Shown: positions 45,934 through 54,635 of the stretch, piece by piece | How positions within the stretch are numbered: the stretch's first letter is position 1 | Layout of the letters: every line of letters begins with the position of its first letter | Notes under the pieces: generated by a model | The model's input: the letters and a program-made list of their open reading frames with translations, nothing else | Database searches by the model: none | What the model was told of the DNA's origin: nothing | Assembly (NCBI RefSeq): GCF_016909575.1 | Contig: NZ_JAFBGA010000008.1 | Coordinates: 310,001 to 374,000 of the forward strand | Reading direction: 5' to 3' | DNA length: 64,000 nt | Source: Streptomyces sp. HB132 | Lineage (GTDB): Bacteria > Actinomycetota > Actinomycetes > Streptomycetales > Streptomycetaceae | Position numbers and translations under genes: made by a program

Positions 45934-46536
45934 CTACTTCTCTCTCTGGGTCACGGCGTCGGCGAGCGCGGCCGTGAGGTGCAGGGGACTGCGGCCGAGC
46001 CCGCAGACGGTACGGGCGTAGGCGTGGGCGGCGATCTCCTCCGCGCCCGCCACGTGCCCGTGCAACCGGAACCGGCCGGCGCGCAGGACCACATGGCCCA
46101 GGGCGTGCTTCAGCGCGGCCTTCGCCGGACCGTGGTGGAGCTGTTCGTGCACGGCCTCGTGGGCGAGTGCCGCCTCGCGCACCGAACCGCGCGGGTACCA
46201 GTGACGCCAGCCCCGCGCGTCGATCAGCGCCTCGGCCGCCGCGAGCGTGTCGGTGTAGAGCTCCACGGCCGGTGCGGGCCGCGAGGTGTAGCGGGCCAGC
46301 AGGCCGCGTTCCAGTCCGTCGGCGCGCTCGGTGATCCTGGCCCGGCACGGCACGGGTGCCAGCGCCGCTCCGAACGCCTCGGCCGTACGCGCCCAGTGGC
46401 GCAGCAGTTCCGGATCGCGGCCCTCGTGGGTCGGGGTCGAGGCCAGCAGTCGCACCGCGAGGCCGAGGTCGTCGTCGGCCTCCCACGGGGCCGCCGCGGG
46501 CGGCGTCCTCGGGTCCGTGCTCCCGGCGCGGCTCAC
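45934..46536 (-). CDS. Uncharacterised HEXXH-motif protein
   Basis: A 200-aa protein I do not recognise by name. It contains ALAHEAVHEQLHHG, an HEXXH zinc site, followed about 35 residues later by HVAGAEEIAAHAYARTVCG, where a glutamate could be the third ligand as in gluzincin-type metalloenzymes. No signal peptide or membrane segment is seen. It overlaps the HyuA-like gene (ATGA) and lies four bases before the permease gene, so it is co-expressed with both. Zinc binding is inferred from the motif; a peptidase or amidase role is only a possibility. Confidence 0.7.
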   Translation of the reverse strand: MSRAGSTDPRTPPAAAPWEADDDLGLAVRLLASTPTHEGRDPELLRHWARTAEAFGAALAPVPCRARITERADGLERGLLARYTSRPAPAVELYTDTLAAAEALIDARGWRHWYPRGSVREAALAHEAVHEQLHHGPAKAALKHALGHVVLRAGRFRLHGHVAGAEEIAAHAYARTVCGLGRSPLHLTAALADAVTQREK

Positions 46537-48662
46537 GCCCGTACCTCCAGCACGGCGACGACCGGCTCGTCGGCGCCGCGGGAGTTCAGCTCGCTGCGGG
46601 CGAGCGCGAGCAGCGGCTGCGGGTCGAGCACGCCCGACAGGTCCGCGATCCGGGAACCCAGCAGCAGCCGCACGGCCGGGGCCCGGACCCCGCCGTCGCC
46701 GTACGACGTGGTCTCGCGCACCAGCCGGGCCAGCACCTCGGGTGCCTCGGCGACCCGGGTGGTCTCCACCCGCGCGTCGGAGACGTGCAGACGGATCACC
46801 CCGTCGGCGTCGACGATCCGCACCGGGTGCCGGGTGGTGCGCAGGCGGCGCCGGACCTCGGTCCCGTACACCGTGTGGGCGGAGGTCCCGGCGAGGACCG
46901 TGACCCGCGACGGGTCGGTCCGGAGACTGGCCGCCGCGGTGCGCAACCGCTCCGCCCCGTCCGCCCGGTGCGCCCGGTCCCGGGTGCGCAGTTCGGTGGC
47001 ACCGGTGGCCACGGCCCGTACGGTGCTCGTCTGCGGGTCGACGGTGACCTCGACCTCGACCCCGTCGGCCGCGGCTCCCTGCGCGAGGACGGCGGCCTCC
47101 GCCTCGGCCCGTACGGCGAGTATCTGTTCCTGCCCCGCGCCCGGGATGATCCGCTCGATCTGCTCCCGCACCAGGGCGAGCGCGACACCGATGGGACTGA
47201 TCACCTCGCTGTGCCGGGCGATGCGCCCCTCCAGGCCGCTCACCTCGGCGAGGTGCGGGGTGACGGACGCGGCGCCGCCACCGCCACCGACGAGCAGGGC
47301 GGTGTCCTTGTCCAGGCGGTAGTCCCGGATCATCGCGTTGACGACCGTCCTGACCTGGGCCGTCCCGGCGTCGAGCAGCCGGGTCGCGGCAGTGGCGGTG
47401 TCCACGCCGAGGGCCGCGGCGAGCGGCGCGAGGGCCGCCGCGGCGACCTCCTGGTCACAGCGGGCGAAGTCGCCCTCGGGCACCCGGCCCAGGGCATTGG
47501 CCGCACACGTCATGGTGATCGCGAAGCGTCCGCCCGCCGCGTCGATGACCGCGTAGTCGTCCGGGTCGCCCGCCATCGGCCGGACCGTGGTGAGCGTCGC
47601 GTCCCGCAGCTCCTCCGCCGAGGCGAAACACGCGTAGGGCAGGCCGGCGATATGGGCGCTGCGCGGTCCGACCCCGGTGACCTTGCCACCGCCGATCCGC
47701 GCCATGGAACCGCCGCCGACACCGACCGTGCGCACGTCCAGCGCGTTGAGGTAGGACTTCCGGCCGAGGATCGTGGCGTGCCGGACGGCCACCTTGCCCC
47801 GTCGCACGACGCTGATGTCGGTGGACGTGCCGCCGGTCTCCAGGAACACCCCCTCGCTGATCCGTTCCTGCATCAGCGCGCCCGCGACACCGGCCGCCGG
47901 GCCCGACAGGACCGTCAGCAGGGGCCGGCGCCGCATCTCGTCCAGCGACATCACCCCGCCGTCGCAGCGCATCACCATCAGCGGGGAGCTGACGCCCGCC
48001 TTGGTGATGGAGGCGTCGACGAGATCGGCGGTGGCGAGCATGCGCGGCAGGATCGCCGCGTTGACCACGGCGGTACGGGTGCGCTTGTGCAGCCCGTACA
48101 GGGAGGTGATCTCGTGCGCGGCGGTCAACGGCAGCCCGGTGTGGCGGGCGGCCTCGACGACGGCCTGTTCGCCCTCCGGCCGGTCGACCCCGAACGGCTC
48201 GGTGGCGACGATCACCTCGGCGCCGTCCCTGGCCAGGGTGTCGGCGGCGCGCCGGACGGACACCCTGTCATCCGGGTCGACGACATGGGCGTAGACGAGG
48301 GGAAGCGTCTTGCTCGGGGTGAGTTCGAGCTTGCCGAGCGCGGCGAGCCGGCGGGTGAGGACGGCGGCCGGGCCGCCGCCGATCCCGATCAGCCCGACGG
48401 TGGCGACATCGCCCTCCAGCAGGGCGTTGGTAGCCTGGGTCGTGCCGTGCGCGAGGAAAGCGACGTCCTCGGGCGCGCGGCCGGTCTCTGCCAGCAGACG
48501 GTCGAGTGCTTCCACGATGCCGTGGGCCACACCGTCTTCGTGATGGTGGCTGGTGGGGACCTTCACCTGTCCCAGGAGTTCCAGGGTCGTGGCGTCGACC
48601 GCCACGGCGTCGGTGAAGGTTCCGCCCACGTCGATGCCGACGCGTATGCGGTGAGTGGTCAT
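46533..48662 (-). CDS. hyuA: Hydantoinase/oxoprolinase HyuA-family ATP-dependent enzyme
   Basis: A 709-aa protein of the HyuA/oxoprolinase family, which uses ATP to activate cyclic amides, ketones or lactams for ring opening or carboxylation. The N-terminal acetate-kinase-like fold shows RVGIDVGGTFTDAVAVD and FLAHGTTQATNALLEGD; later VFLETGGTSTDISVVRRGK and VGVGGGSMARIGGGKVTGVG are present. HyuA usually works with a HyuB subunit, but none is encoded nearby. The start (ATG 48662) follows AAGGAGG. The gene sits between the FAD oxidoreductase and the HEXXH gene in the same orientation, consistent with a catabolic operon. Confidence 0.88.
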   Translation of the reverse strand: MTTHRIRVGIDVGGTFTDAVAVDATTLELLGQVKVPTSHHHEDGVAHGIVEALDRLLAETGRAPEDVAFLAHGTTQATNALLEGDVATVGLIGIGGGPAAVLTRRLAALGKLELTPSKTLPLVYAHVVDPDDRVSVRRAADTLARDGAEVIVATEPFGVDRPEGEQAVVEAARHTGLPLTAAHEITSLYGLHKRTRTAVVNAAILPRMLATADLVDASITKAGVSSPLMVMRCDGGVMSLDEMRRRPLLTVLSGPAAGVAGALMQERISEGVFLETGGTSTDISVVRRGKVAVRHATILGRKSYLNALDVRTVGVGGGSMARIGGGKVTGVGPRSAHIAGLPYACFASAEELRDATLTTVRPMAGDPDDYAVIDAAGGRFAITMTCAANALGRVPEGDFARCDQEVAAAALAPLAAALGVDTATAATRLLDAGTAQVRTVVNAMIRDYRLDKDTALLVGGGGGAASVTPHLAEVSGLEGRIARHSEVISPIGVALALVREQIERIIPGAGQEQILAVRAEAEAAVLAQGAAADGVEVEVTVDPQTSTVRAVATGATELRTRDRAHRADGAERLRTAAASLRTDPSRVTVLAGTSAHTVYGTEVRRRLRTTRHPVRIVDADGVIRLHVSDARVETTRVAEAPEVLARLVRETTSYGDGGVRAPAVRLLLGSRIADLSGVLDPQPLLALARSELNSRGADEPVVAVLEVRA

Positions 48663-48821
48663 GGTTGGGCACCTCCTTGTGCGGATCGGCGGTGCGCGGG
48701 CGGGCCGGGTGGGGCAGTTGCAGCTGTCCCGCCCGGCATCTCCGCGAGATGGAGCGTGGTGGGGCGTGTGGGGCGTCGTGCACGGCTCGTCACGGGCGGC
48801 CCGCCCGTTCCCGAACCGCTC

Positions 48822-50432
48822 TCAGTAGCCGCGTACGTCAGGCCAGTGGCGCTGCACCCCGTCCCGGTCGAGCAGCAGGGCGAACTCCTCGAACCGCTTG
48901 TCCTCGGCCTGGACCTGGTGGGGTTCGACCTTCTCGGAGACGCAGTGCGCGGCCAGCGCTCCGGCGACCTCGCCGATGTTCCATTCCACCGGGTGGAGCC
49001 GGTAGCAGCCGTTGGTGATGTGCGTCGTGCCGATGTTCTTGCCCGCGGGGAGGAGATTGCGGACCCGGCGCGGCACGAGCGCGCCGAGAGGGATCTCGAA
49101 CGGCACCGAGCCGATGTCGATGTAGTTGTCGCCACCCGTCGAGGGGTGCAGGTCGATGCGGTAGTTGCCGACCCCCACGGAGTCCCGGTACGCGGTCCGT
49201 CCGTAGGGGCCGACGACGTCGATCGCCACGTCCTGCTCGGTGACGGTGGTGACGGCCTTGATCCGCCGCGACTCCCGGACGTACGGCGCCTTGGCGAGGC
49301 CGTCGGCCGTGCCCGTGATGTCGGGGCGCAGCCGCAGACCGGGGAAGCCGGCCCCGCCGTCCTCGCGAGGCGCTTCGGTCTGGAGCCAGTGGAGGACCGA
49401 GAGCGACAGCTGCCGCGCCTCCGACAGTGCCTGTGCCGAGGTCTCCGGGCCGCCGCCGACAAGCGGCTTCAACCAGTAGTCGTTGAGCGGCCAGTTGACC
49501 AGGGTGACGTCGGAGTCGAAGGCACCGGGGCGGTGCAGCCCGCGGGCGAGGATGCGGCGGAAGCCCCACAGTTCCTTGTCACCCGCGTCGGCGCTCTGGT
49601 CGGCGTTGACGGCGAGCGGGTCGATCTCCGGGTTCGGCACGAACGTACGCGGCACGGCTTCGAGCGAACGCGGGTCCGGGGCGAGGAAACCGAGGAGCGG
49701 GCCCGGCCAGAAGTCCGGCCGGTAGGAGCGCCAGAAGCCGTAGTCGGCGGGCCGCTCGATGACATGGTTCTCGCCCTCGTGGTGGGAGAGCGCGAAGCAG
49801 ACGGTGATGCCCTGCTGGTTGAGGGGCTGCGCCTCCTCGGGGGCGTGCGGCTCCCCGAACTCGGCGTGCGACTCGGCGCCGATCGCGTGTTCCACGCCGC
49901 CGAGTTCGAGGAGTTCACCGGTCTCCGTGGCGTCGATGACGTACTGCGCCCGGATCGTCGTCCGGGTGCCGTCGCGCAGGCTCTCCAGCGTGACCGGGCC
50001 GATGACATCGTTGTCCGGCTCGACGGATACCGCCCGGTGCTCGGTCAGCAGCGTCAGCCGGCCCGACGCCCGGTGGGGAGCGATCATGCCCTCCAGGACG
50101 GCGAGAGCGACACGCGGCTCGTGGCAGAGCTTGCTGACCCGGCCGGCCCCCGGGTTGAGACCCGTCAGCGCGAGCGCCTCCGAACGCATCGGGTACCACC
50201 GGCGGTAGTAGTCGCGGATGCCCTCGCGCAGCGCGCGGTAGGTGGCCGTCGTGCCGAACTGCTCCACCCAGGGGTGCTCGTCCGGCGGAACGGCCTGTGC
50301 GGTGAGCTGTCCACCGATCCAGTCGGTCTCCTCGGTGAGGACGACGGTCCGGCCGGCCCGGCAGGCGGCCAGCGCGGCGGCCACGCCGCCCAGGCCGGCG
50401 CCGACGATGAGGATGTCCGGTTCGGGGATCAC
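48822..50432 (-). CDS. FAD-dependent oxidoreductase (FAD_oxidored family)
   Basis: A 536-aa flavoprotein beginning with a Rossmann dinucleotide fold (PDILIVGAGLGGVAAALAAC) and the ADP-binding continuation TVVLTEETDWIGGQL. A second conserved region, YVIDATETGELLELGGVEHA, and the C-terminal FAD segment RNLLPAGKNIGTTHITNGCY match the large bacterial FAD-dependent oxidoreductases often found in sugar and secondary-metabolite catabolic loci. GTG 50432 is chosen for the AAGGAG site and the fold start; the long upstream open frame is spurious. It precedes hyuA in a LacI-controlled run, so both may act on the same substrate, which cannot be named. Confidence 0.85.
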   Translation of the reverse strand: MIPEPDILIVGAGLGGVAAALAACRAGRTVVLTEETDWIGGQLTAQAVPPDEHPWVEQFGTTATYRALREGIRDYYRRWYPMRSEALALTGLNPGAGRVSKLCHEPRVALAVLEGMIAPHRASGRLTLLTEHRAVSVEPDNDVIGPVTLESLRDGTRTTIRAQYVIDATETGELLELGGVEHAIGAESHAEFGEPHAPEEAQPLNQQGITVCFALSHHEGENHVIERPADYGFWRSYRPDFWPGPLLGFLAPDPRSLEAVPRTFVPNPEIDPLAVNADQSADAGDKELWGFRRILARGLHRPGAFDSDVTLVNWPLNDYWLKPLVGGGPETSAQALSEARQLSLSVLHWLQTEAPREDGGAGFPGLRLRPDITGTADGLAKAPYVRESRRIKAVTTVTEQDVAIDVVGPYGRTAYRDSVGVGNYRIDLHPSTGGDNYIDIGSVPFEIPLGALVPRRVRNLLPAGKNIGTTHITNGCYRLHPVEWNIGEVAGALAAHCVSEKVEPHQVQAEDKRFEEFALLLDRDGVQRHWPDVRGY

Positions 50433-50554
50433 GATTCTCCTTGTGCGGTACGGGGACGTGCTGTGCGGTGGTGCTGTGGACGGCCCGGTGGGCCGGGAGC
50501 GTGGTCGCCGCGGGACCACGCGGCCCGGTGGTGCGGTGCGCACGGCCCGGGAGG

Positions 50555-51676
50555 TCAGTCGGGGGCCGGAAGCCCGCCGGGCGGTGGCCCCGCCGTGGCG
50601 CCGGGCCGGTAGGAGCAGGCCACCAGGGTCACCGGCCGTTCGGGGACGTCCTCCCCGGCGACGAGTGCGGCGAGCAGTCGGACGGCCTCCGCGCCCAGTT
50701 GCGCCCGGGGGATGTCGAATCCCGTGGGTGCCGGAGCGGGGGAGAGGTCGGGCGGCGGACTGCCGAGGACCGCCAGCGACACGTCGCGGGGGCAGTCCAG
50801 GCCGGCCTCGTGGGCAGCCGTGCTCAACGCCCGCCAGGCGGCGCCGCTGTCGGTCTCCTCGGCCACGAACGCGGTGACGCCGTCGGCCACCCACCTCCGC
50901 AGACGCTCCGGGGTGAGCGCACGTGCGGGGTCCGCGCTGCGGAGCACCGCCTCGGCCCCCGCGGGCAGCCCCGCCGCCCGCAGCCCCTCCAGGAAGCCCT
51001 GTTCACGGTCGGTGGAGGCGGGAGCCTCGTCGTCCTCGCGCACCAGGACGATGCGGCGGTGCCCGAACGAGGCGAGTTGCCGGACGACCTCACGGCTGGC
51101 GCTGACGTAGTCGGCACCGACCCAGGCGAGGCCCTCCGGTTCGTCCCTGCGGCCCAGGTGCACCACGGGGAAGCCGTCGTCCACGAGCCTGCGCAGCTCG
51201 TCCACCGGCGCATGGCGTCCGAGCAGGAGACAGCCGTCGGCGAGCCGCGCACGGTTCAGCGCGTGGGGGCCGTCGGCTCCCGCGCCGCCGGTGCTGGACC
51301 CGGTGAAGAGCACCAGGTCGTATCCGCGCGCGGCGGCCTCCCGCTCCACGCCGACCAGGAAGGGGTAGTACGAGTGCTGCACGTCGGTGGGGAAGGTCGC
51401 CGTGAAGCTGAAGACCCCGAGGAGGTCGTTGCGGGCGGCGGCCAGCCGCCGCGCCGCGGGGTCCGGTACGTAACCGAGGCTGCGGGCCGCGTCGAGCACG
51501 TTCTGCCGGGTCTCCTGAGAGATGACGGGGCCCTGCTTCTTCCCGGCCAGCACCAGGGAGACCGTCGCCTGCGAGACCCCCGCGAGCCGGGCGACCTCTG
51601 CCTGACGCGGACGCCCGGTGCGACCGGCCGGTGCGGGTGCCCGGCCCCGCCTGACCCGATTCGTGGGTTCCTCCAC
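50555..51676 (-). CDS. LacI-family transcriptional repressor
   Basis: A 373-aa regulator. The N-terminal helix-turn-helix and hinge are seen in AEVARLAGVSQATVSLVLAG and ARSLGYVPDPAARRLAAARN. The periplasmic-binding-protein-like sensor follows (LLGVFSFTATFPTDVQHSYY, FVAEETDSGAAWRALSTAAH). GTG 51676 has GGAGGGG six bases upstream. It lies immediately upstream of the FAD/HyuA/permease run in the same direction and likely represses it until an inducing ligand appears. A matching operator-like dyad lies 20 bases before its own start. Confidence 0.9.
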   Translation of the reverse strand: MEEPTNRVRRGRAPAPAGRTGRPRQAEVARLAGVSQATVSLVLAGKKQGPVISQETRQNVLDAARSLGYVPDPAARRLAAARNDLLGVFSFTATFPTDVQHSYYPFLVGVEREAAARGYDLVLFTGSSTGGAGADGPHALNRARLADGCLLLGRHAPVDELRRLVDDGFPVVHLGRRDEPEGLAWVGADYVSASREVVRQLASFGHRRIVLVREDDEAPASTDREQGFLEGLRAAGLPAGAEAVLRSADPARALTPERLRRWVADGVTAFVAEETDSGAAWRALSTAAHEAGLDCPRDVSLAVLGSPPPDLSPAPAPTGFDIPRAQLGAEAVRLLAALVAGEDVPERPVTLVACSYRPGATAGPPPGGLPAPD

Positions 51677-51695
51677 CGCTGCCCCTCCAGGTGCT

Positions 51696-51718
51696 AATGC
51701 GTATTACTGATGCGCATT
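51696..51718 (-). promoter_or_regulatory. LacI-type operator dyad
   Basis: AATGCGTAT and ATGCGCATT form nine-base arms with one mismatch around a five-base spacer, 20 bases upstream of the LacI-family gene start. The AT-rich dyad stands out from the surrounding GC-rich sequence and fits autoregulation. Confidence 0.6.
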
Positions 51719-51894
51719 GACGAGTACTGTGCGCGCGTCGGGATCGCGGGTCAAGAGTGGTGACACGACTTTCCCGGCCGAACCGGCGCCGCGGGGTGCG
51801 GCGTTACTCGGGTCCGGCCGGGCAGACGACCGGGCGCGCCCGTCGGGACGCGCCCGGTCCGTCCCACGACGGGGAGAGCCTGCGGTACGCGGCG

Positions 51895-52632
51895 CTAGAT
51901 TCCGCCGGCCACCCGGAGCACGGCCCCCGTGGTGAAGGAGGCCTTGTCGGAGAGGAGCCAGGCGATGGCCTCCGCGATCTCGTCGGGCCGGCCCGGGCGC
52001 TTCATCGGGACGCGGACCGCGGTGCGTCGAGGGCGGTCGGGGTCGCCCATGGCGGCGTGGATGCCGGTCGTCACCGTGCCGGGCTGCACCGAGTTGACCC
52101 GGATGCCGTTCGTGGCGAGTTCCTTGGACAGGCCGATCGTGAGGGCGTCCACGGCCGCCTTGCTGGCCGCGTAGTGCACGTACTCGCCGGCCGAGCCCAG
52201 GGTCGCCGCGGCGGACGACACGTTGACGATGGATCCGCCGCCGGTCATGGTCATCACCCGGGCCGCCTTTCGGCAGCACAGCAGGGTGCCGAGGACGTTG
52301 GTGTCCAGCACCTCGCGGAACGCGTCGACGGAGGTGGACTCGAATGGGCTCAACTTGCCGGTGATCCCTGCATTGTTGACGAGACCGGTCACGGATCCCA
52401 GTTCAGCGGCGACCTCATCGAAGAGCCGCTCCACATCGTCCTCGGACGTGATGTCCGCGCGCACCGCGAACCCGTCGGAACCCGCTTGCCGCACGCGTTC
52501 CAGAACCGCTTGCGCGGCATCACCCGATTCACGGAAAGCGACACCGATGAGGTGCCCTTCCTGTGCCAGGCGCTCGGAGACGGCCGCCCCGATCCCTCCG
52601 CCGGCCCCGGTCACCACAGTCACGTTTCGCAT
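51895..52632 (-). CDS. Short-chain dehydrogenase/reductase (FabG-like)
   Basis: A 245-aa classical SDR: NAD(P)-binding VVTGAGGGIGAAVSERLAQE, the VNNAGITG motif, catalytic Ser in SIVNVSSAAATLG and the active-site YVHYAASKAAVDAL. The C-terminal SFTTGAVLRVAGG is the usual cofactor-loop ending. ATG 52632 gives the family N-terminus MRNVTVVTGAG. The substrate is not deducible. It is separated from the LacI gene by 218 bases and may be a monocistronic gene. Confidence 0.92.
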   Translation of the reverse strand: MRNVTVVTGAGGGIGAAVSERLAQEGHLIGVAFRESGDAAQAVLERVRQAGSDGFAVRADITSEDDVERLFDEVAAELGSVTGLVNNAGITGKLSPFESTSVDAFREVLDTNVLGTLLCCRKAARVMTMTGGGSIVNVSSAAATLGSAGEYVHYAASKAAVDALTIGLSKELATNGIRVNSVQPGTVTTGIHAAMGDPDRPRRTAVRVPMKRPGRPDEIAEAIAWLLSDKASFTTGAVLRVAGGI

Positions 52633-53214
52633 GGCTGTTCCTGCCCTCCTGGTCGTTGCAACGGGCACACTATCGACCAGGAATCATCGGGTTCACTCAT
52701 CGAGGACGCGGGCGGGCGAGTGTGGTCCCCGAATCGGACGGCGATGACGTGGGGCCGATGCCGACGCCCCCGCCGGTGGCGAACCCGCCCGTTCCGGCGC
52801 CGAGTTCGTCACTGCGGCGGCCCGTTCGCCGGCGAAGCGGCCGCCGGCCCCTTGTGCGCCCGTCCCGGCGGCTGCCCGACCGTGACCTCGGCCAGGGCCG
52901 TAAGCGCTCCAGGTCGCCGGCCGGACGGGACGACGGCGCACCCAGGCCGTCGGCCTCCGCAGTTCCACCCGTCGGTCACGCGCGCTCCGGGCGATGCCTT
53001 GCAACGGAGCGGATGCCTCCATTGGTACCGGCCTTCCCTCCCTGCAAAGGGGTGGACAACCGGGCGGTCTCTGTGCGTCCGGGGACCAGGTCCGTGCATC
53101 CCCCTCCAACTCACGCACACACCGTCAACGAGCCTGAAATCAAAGCGTTTCGGATCAATATGGTGCTGGTGACGGGGCGTAGGACCAAGCACCGAGACAA
53201 CTGTTAGTGATCTG
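52633..53214. other. Non-coding gap before the phosphonate locus
   Basis: About 580 bases between the divergent SDR gene and the promoter of the nucleotidyltransferase gene. Open frames exist on both strands, but none has a recognisable domain or supporting ribosome site. It separates the catabolic region from the phosphonate locus. Confidence 0.5.
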
Positions 53215-53243
53215 TTGACGACGCCTGGGGTTGGTGTTTAGAT
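53215..53243 (+). promoter_or_regulatory. Probable sigma-70-type promoter of the phosphonate locus
   Basis: TTGACG (53215-53220) and TTAGAT (53238-53243) are separated by exactly 17 bases and lie 88 bases upstream of the nucleotidyltransferase start, in a locally AT-rich stretch. The match to HrdB-type promoters is good; activity is inferred. Confidence 0.5.
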
Positions 53244-53330
53244 CGTGACCACCGAGACAGCCGGAGGGGTCGGAATCCTGATAAGGAATCTCGGTGGGCA
53301 CCCGCCGAAGGCGGTGCGAAAGGGGGGGTC

Positions 53331-54464
53331 ATGTCTGGTTTGCCTGTCTCGTTCACCAGTAATGTTGCCGACGACGATGCTGTGAACTCCATCGCCCGCC
53401 TGGACGTCGGTCCGGTCGGATTCGACAAGACGCATTTCGATGCCGCCGAATCGGCGGTCCGCGAGCATGGATTGTGGGATTCCTGCCATGGTGCGGTGAT
53501 GGCGGGAAGTCTTTCGGTCGGGCTGGGGACCTCGACATCGGACGTCGATGTGTACGTGTTCGTCGACGAGGTTTCCAAAGGCAGGTCCCACCCCGTGCGG
53601 GACGGCATCCGAGTGGATGTCGAGCAGATCGCGATCGGCGAAATCCGGCAACTGAGCGAGAAGTTCAAGGCTTTCACGTCAATCGGGGAAGAGCGCTCAC
53701 AGACGCACATGGACGAGAGCGCACTGAAGCTCGCGGTGCGTACGCGTCTGGGCGCCGTCCTGAAACCGGACGCCTTCGTCCAGGAGATCAGGCAGAACCT
53801 CGACCCCGGGGTGCTGCGACAGGTGTTGATGGCCCGCTCGATGGCCCTGCTCGGCGCCTACGTCGAGGACGTCCTCGGTGCGATCGAGGTGGGGGATATA
53901 CCCACCGCCGTCTGCGCTTCGGGGATCGCGCTCGACATGGCCGCCGACGCCCTGCTGGCCGCATGCGGTGACGTGTACGTCTCCGACAAGCTGCGCCTGC
54001 GCAAGCTCGTCCGGGAGCCGAGGCTCAGGGAGTTCACCCGTATCTACTGGGACCTCCAGTACAACGGCCTGCCGCCGGACATGGACCCCGACCGCATCGT
54101 CCGGACGGTCCACTCCCGCCTGTGGCTGATCAACGCGATCGGATGTGCCTGCTTCCTGGATTTCTGGGAGCACGAGCCGGCCGAAAAGGTCACGCTTTCC
54201 GGCATCGACGGCCACGGCCCGGTGCGCAGCCCTTTCCACGTCCCGGTCCGCTATGCGGACGGATGTGGTCTGACGATTCAGAACTCGGCTTTCGACGTAT
54301 CGGAAGACGCCCTGCGGCTGTGGTTCCTGCTCGACGGAAGGAGCCCCGACGCCGTGGTGAACGCGTTCGCCAAAGCGGTCGGCTCACCCGTCGACGAGGA
54401 AACTTCGCAGCAGATCCTCGACGCCATCGAGCAGTTCGACGGCCAGGGCCTCATTCATCATTAG
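53331..54464 (+). CDS. Pol-beta-type nucleotidyltransferase domain protein
   Basis: A 377-aa protein with a minimal nucleotidyltransferase core at residues 56-100: the MAGSLSVGLGTSTSDVDVYV motif (Gly59-Ser60, Asp71, Asp73) and a third carboxylate strand, GIRVDVEQI (Asp96). The remaining ~270 residues are mainly helical with several cysteines. The fold transfers a nucleoside monophosphate to a hydroxyl, phosphate or phosphonate. Phosphonate pathways use CMP-activated intermediates, and nucleotidyltransferases also accompany kinases in some lasso-peptide loci, so either a phosphonate or the downstream peptide could be the acceptor. ATG 53331 follows a strong G-rich ribosome site. Family clear, acceptor unknown. 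Confidence 0.75.
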   Translation: MSGLPVSFTSNVADDDAVNSIARLDVGPVGFDKTHFDAAESAVREHGLWDSCHGAVMAGSLSVGLGTSTSDVDVYVFVDEVSKGRSHPVRDGIRVDVEQIAIGEIRQLSEKFKAFTSIGEERSQTHMDESALKLAVRTRLGAVLKPDAFVQEIRQNLDPGVLRQVLMARSMALLGAYVEDVLGAIEVGDIPTAVCASGIALDMAADALLAACGDVYVSDKLRLRKLVREPRLREFTRIYWDLQYNGLPPDMDPDRIVRTVHSRLWLINAIGCACFLDFWEHEPAEKVTLSGIDGHGPVRSPFHVPVRYADGCGLTIQNSAFDVSEDALRLWFLLDGRSPDAVVNAFAKAVGSPVDEETSQQILDAIEQFDGQGLIHH

Positions 54465-54510
54465 CGGCTGCCTGCACAGGTTTCCGTCGTGATGTGTCGC
54501 AAGGCGCATT

Positions 54511-54536
54511 CGACGGGATTTCCGAGTAACCCGTCG
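54511..54536 (+). other. Hairpin before the small peptide gene
   Basis: CGACGGG (54511-54517) and CCCGTCG (54530-54536) form a seven-base stem with a 12-base loop, between the nucleotidyltransferase stop and the peptide start. It may be a weak terminator, or an RNA element setting the ratio of peptide message to enzyme message. Confidence 0.35.
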
Positions 54537-54559
54537 CACATGGGAGGGGGGTGCTGAAA

Positions 54560-54613
54560 ATGTTCAAGATCATCGTCAAGTCGTCCACGGTCAAGACCGT
54601 GAAGGCCGGCTGA
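54560..54613 (+). CDS. 17-codon putative precursor/scaffold peptide
   Basis: ATG 54560 opens a 17-residue peptide, MFKIIVKSSTVKTVKAG, ending at TGA 54611-54613. A G-rich ribosome site (GGGAGGGGG, 54542-54550) is well placed; an in-frame GTG at 54551 would add three residues. The peptide is lysine-rich with Ser8, Ser9, Thr10 and Thr13 and a hydrophobic start, and has no cysteine. A stable terminator-like hairpin follows 22 bases after the stop, separating the peptide message from the exporter operon, as is common for ribosomal peptide precursors. Beyond the TGA the frame continues with SSCTK and a TAA, so a readthrough form is conceivable. I know no family for it. It is supported by the ribosome site, position and hairpin, not by homology. 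Confidence 0.5.
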   Translation: MFKIIVKSSTVKTVKAG

Positions 54614-54635
54614 AGCAGCTGCACCAAGTAACGGT

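Noticed and set aside
44601..45977. 458-residue plus-strand frame opposite the permease
   Set aside because: Gln/Asp/His-rich antisense translation of a membrane protein gene; no domain or start signal.
52809..53192. 127-codon minus-strand ORF in the gap before the phosphonate locus
   Set aside because: No ribosome site, no motif, mixed composition; I treat the region as non-coding.
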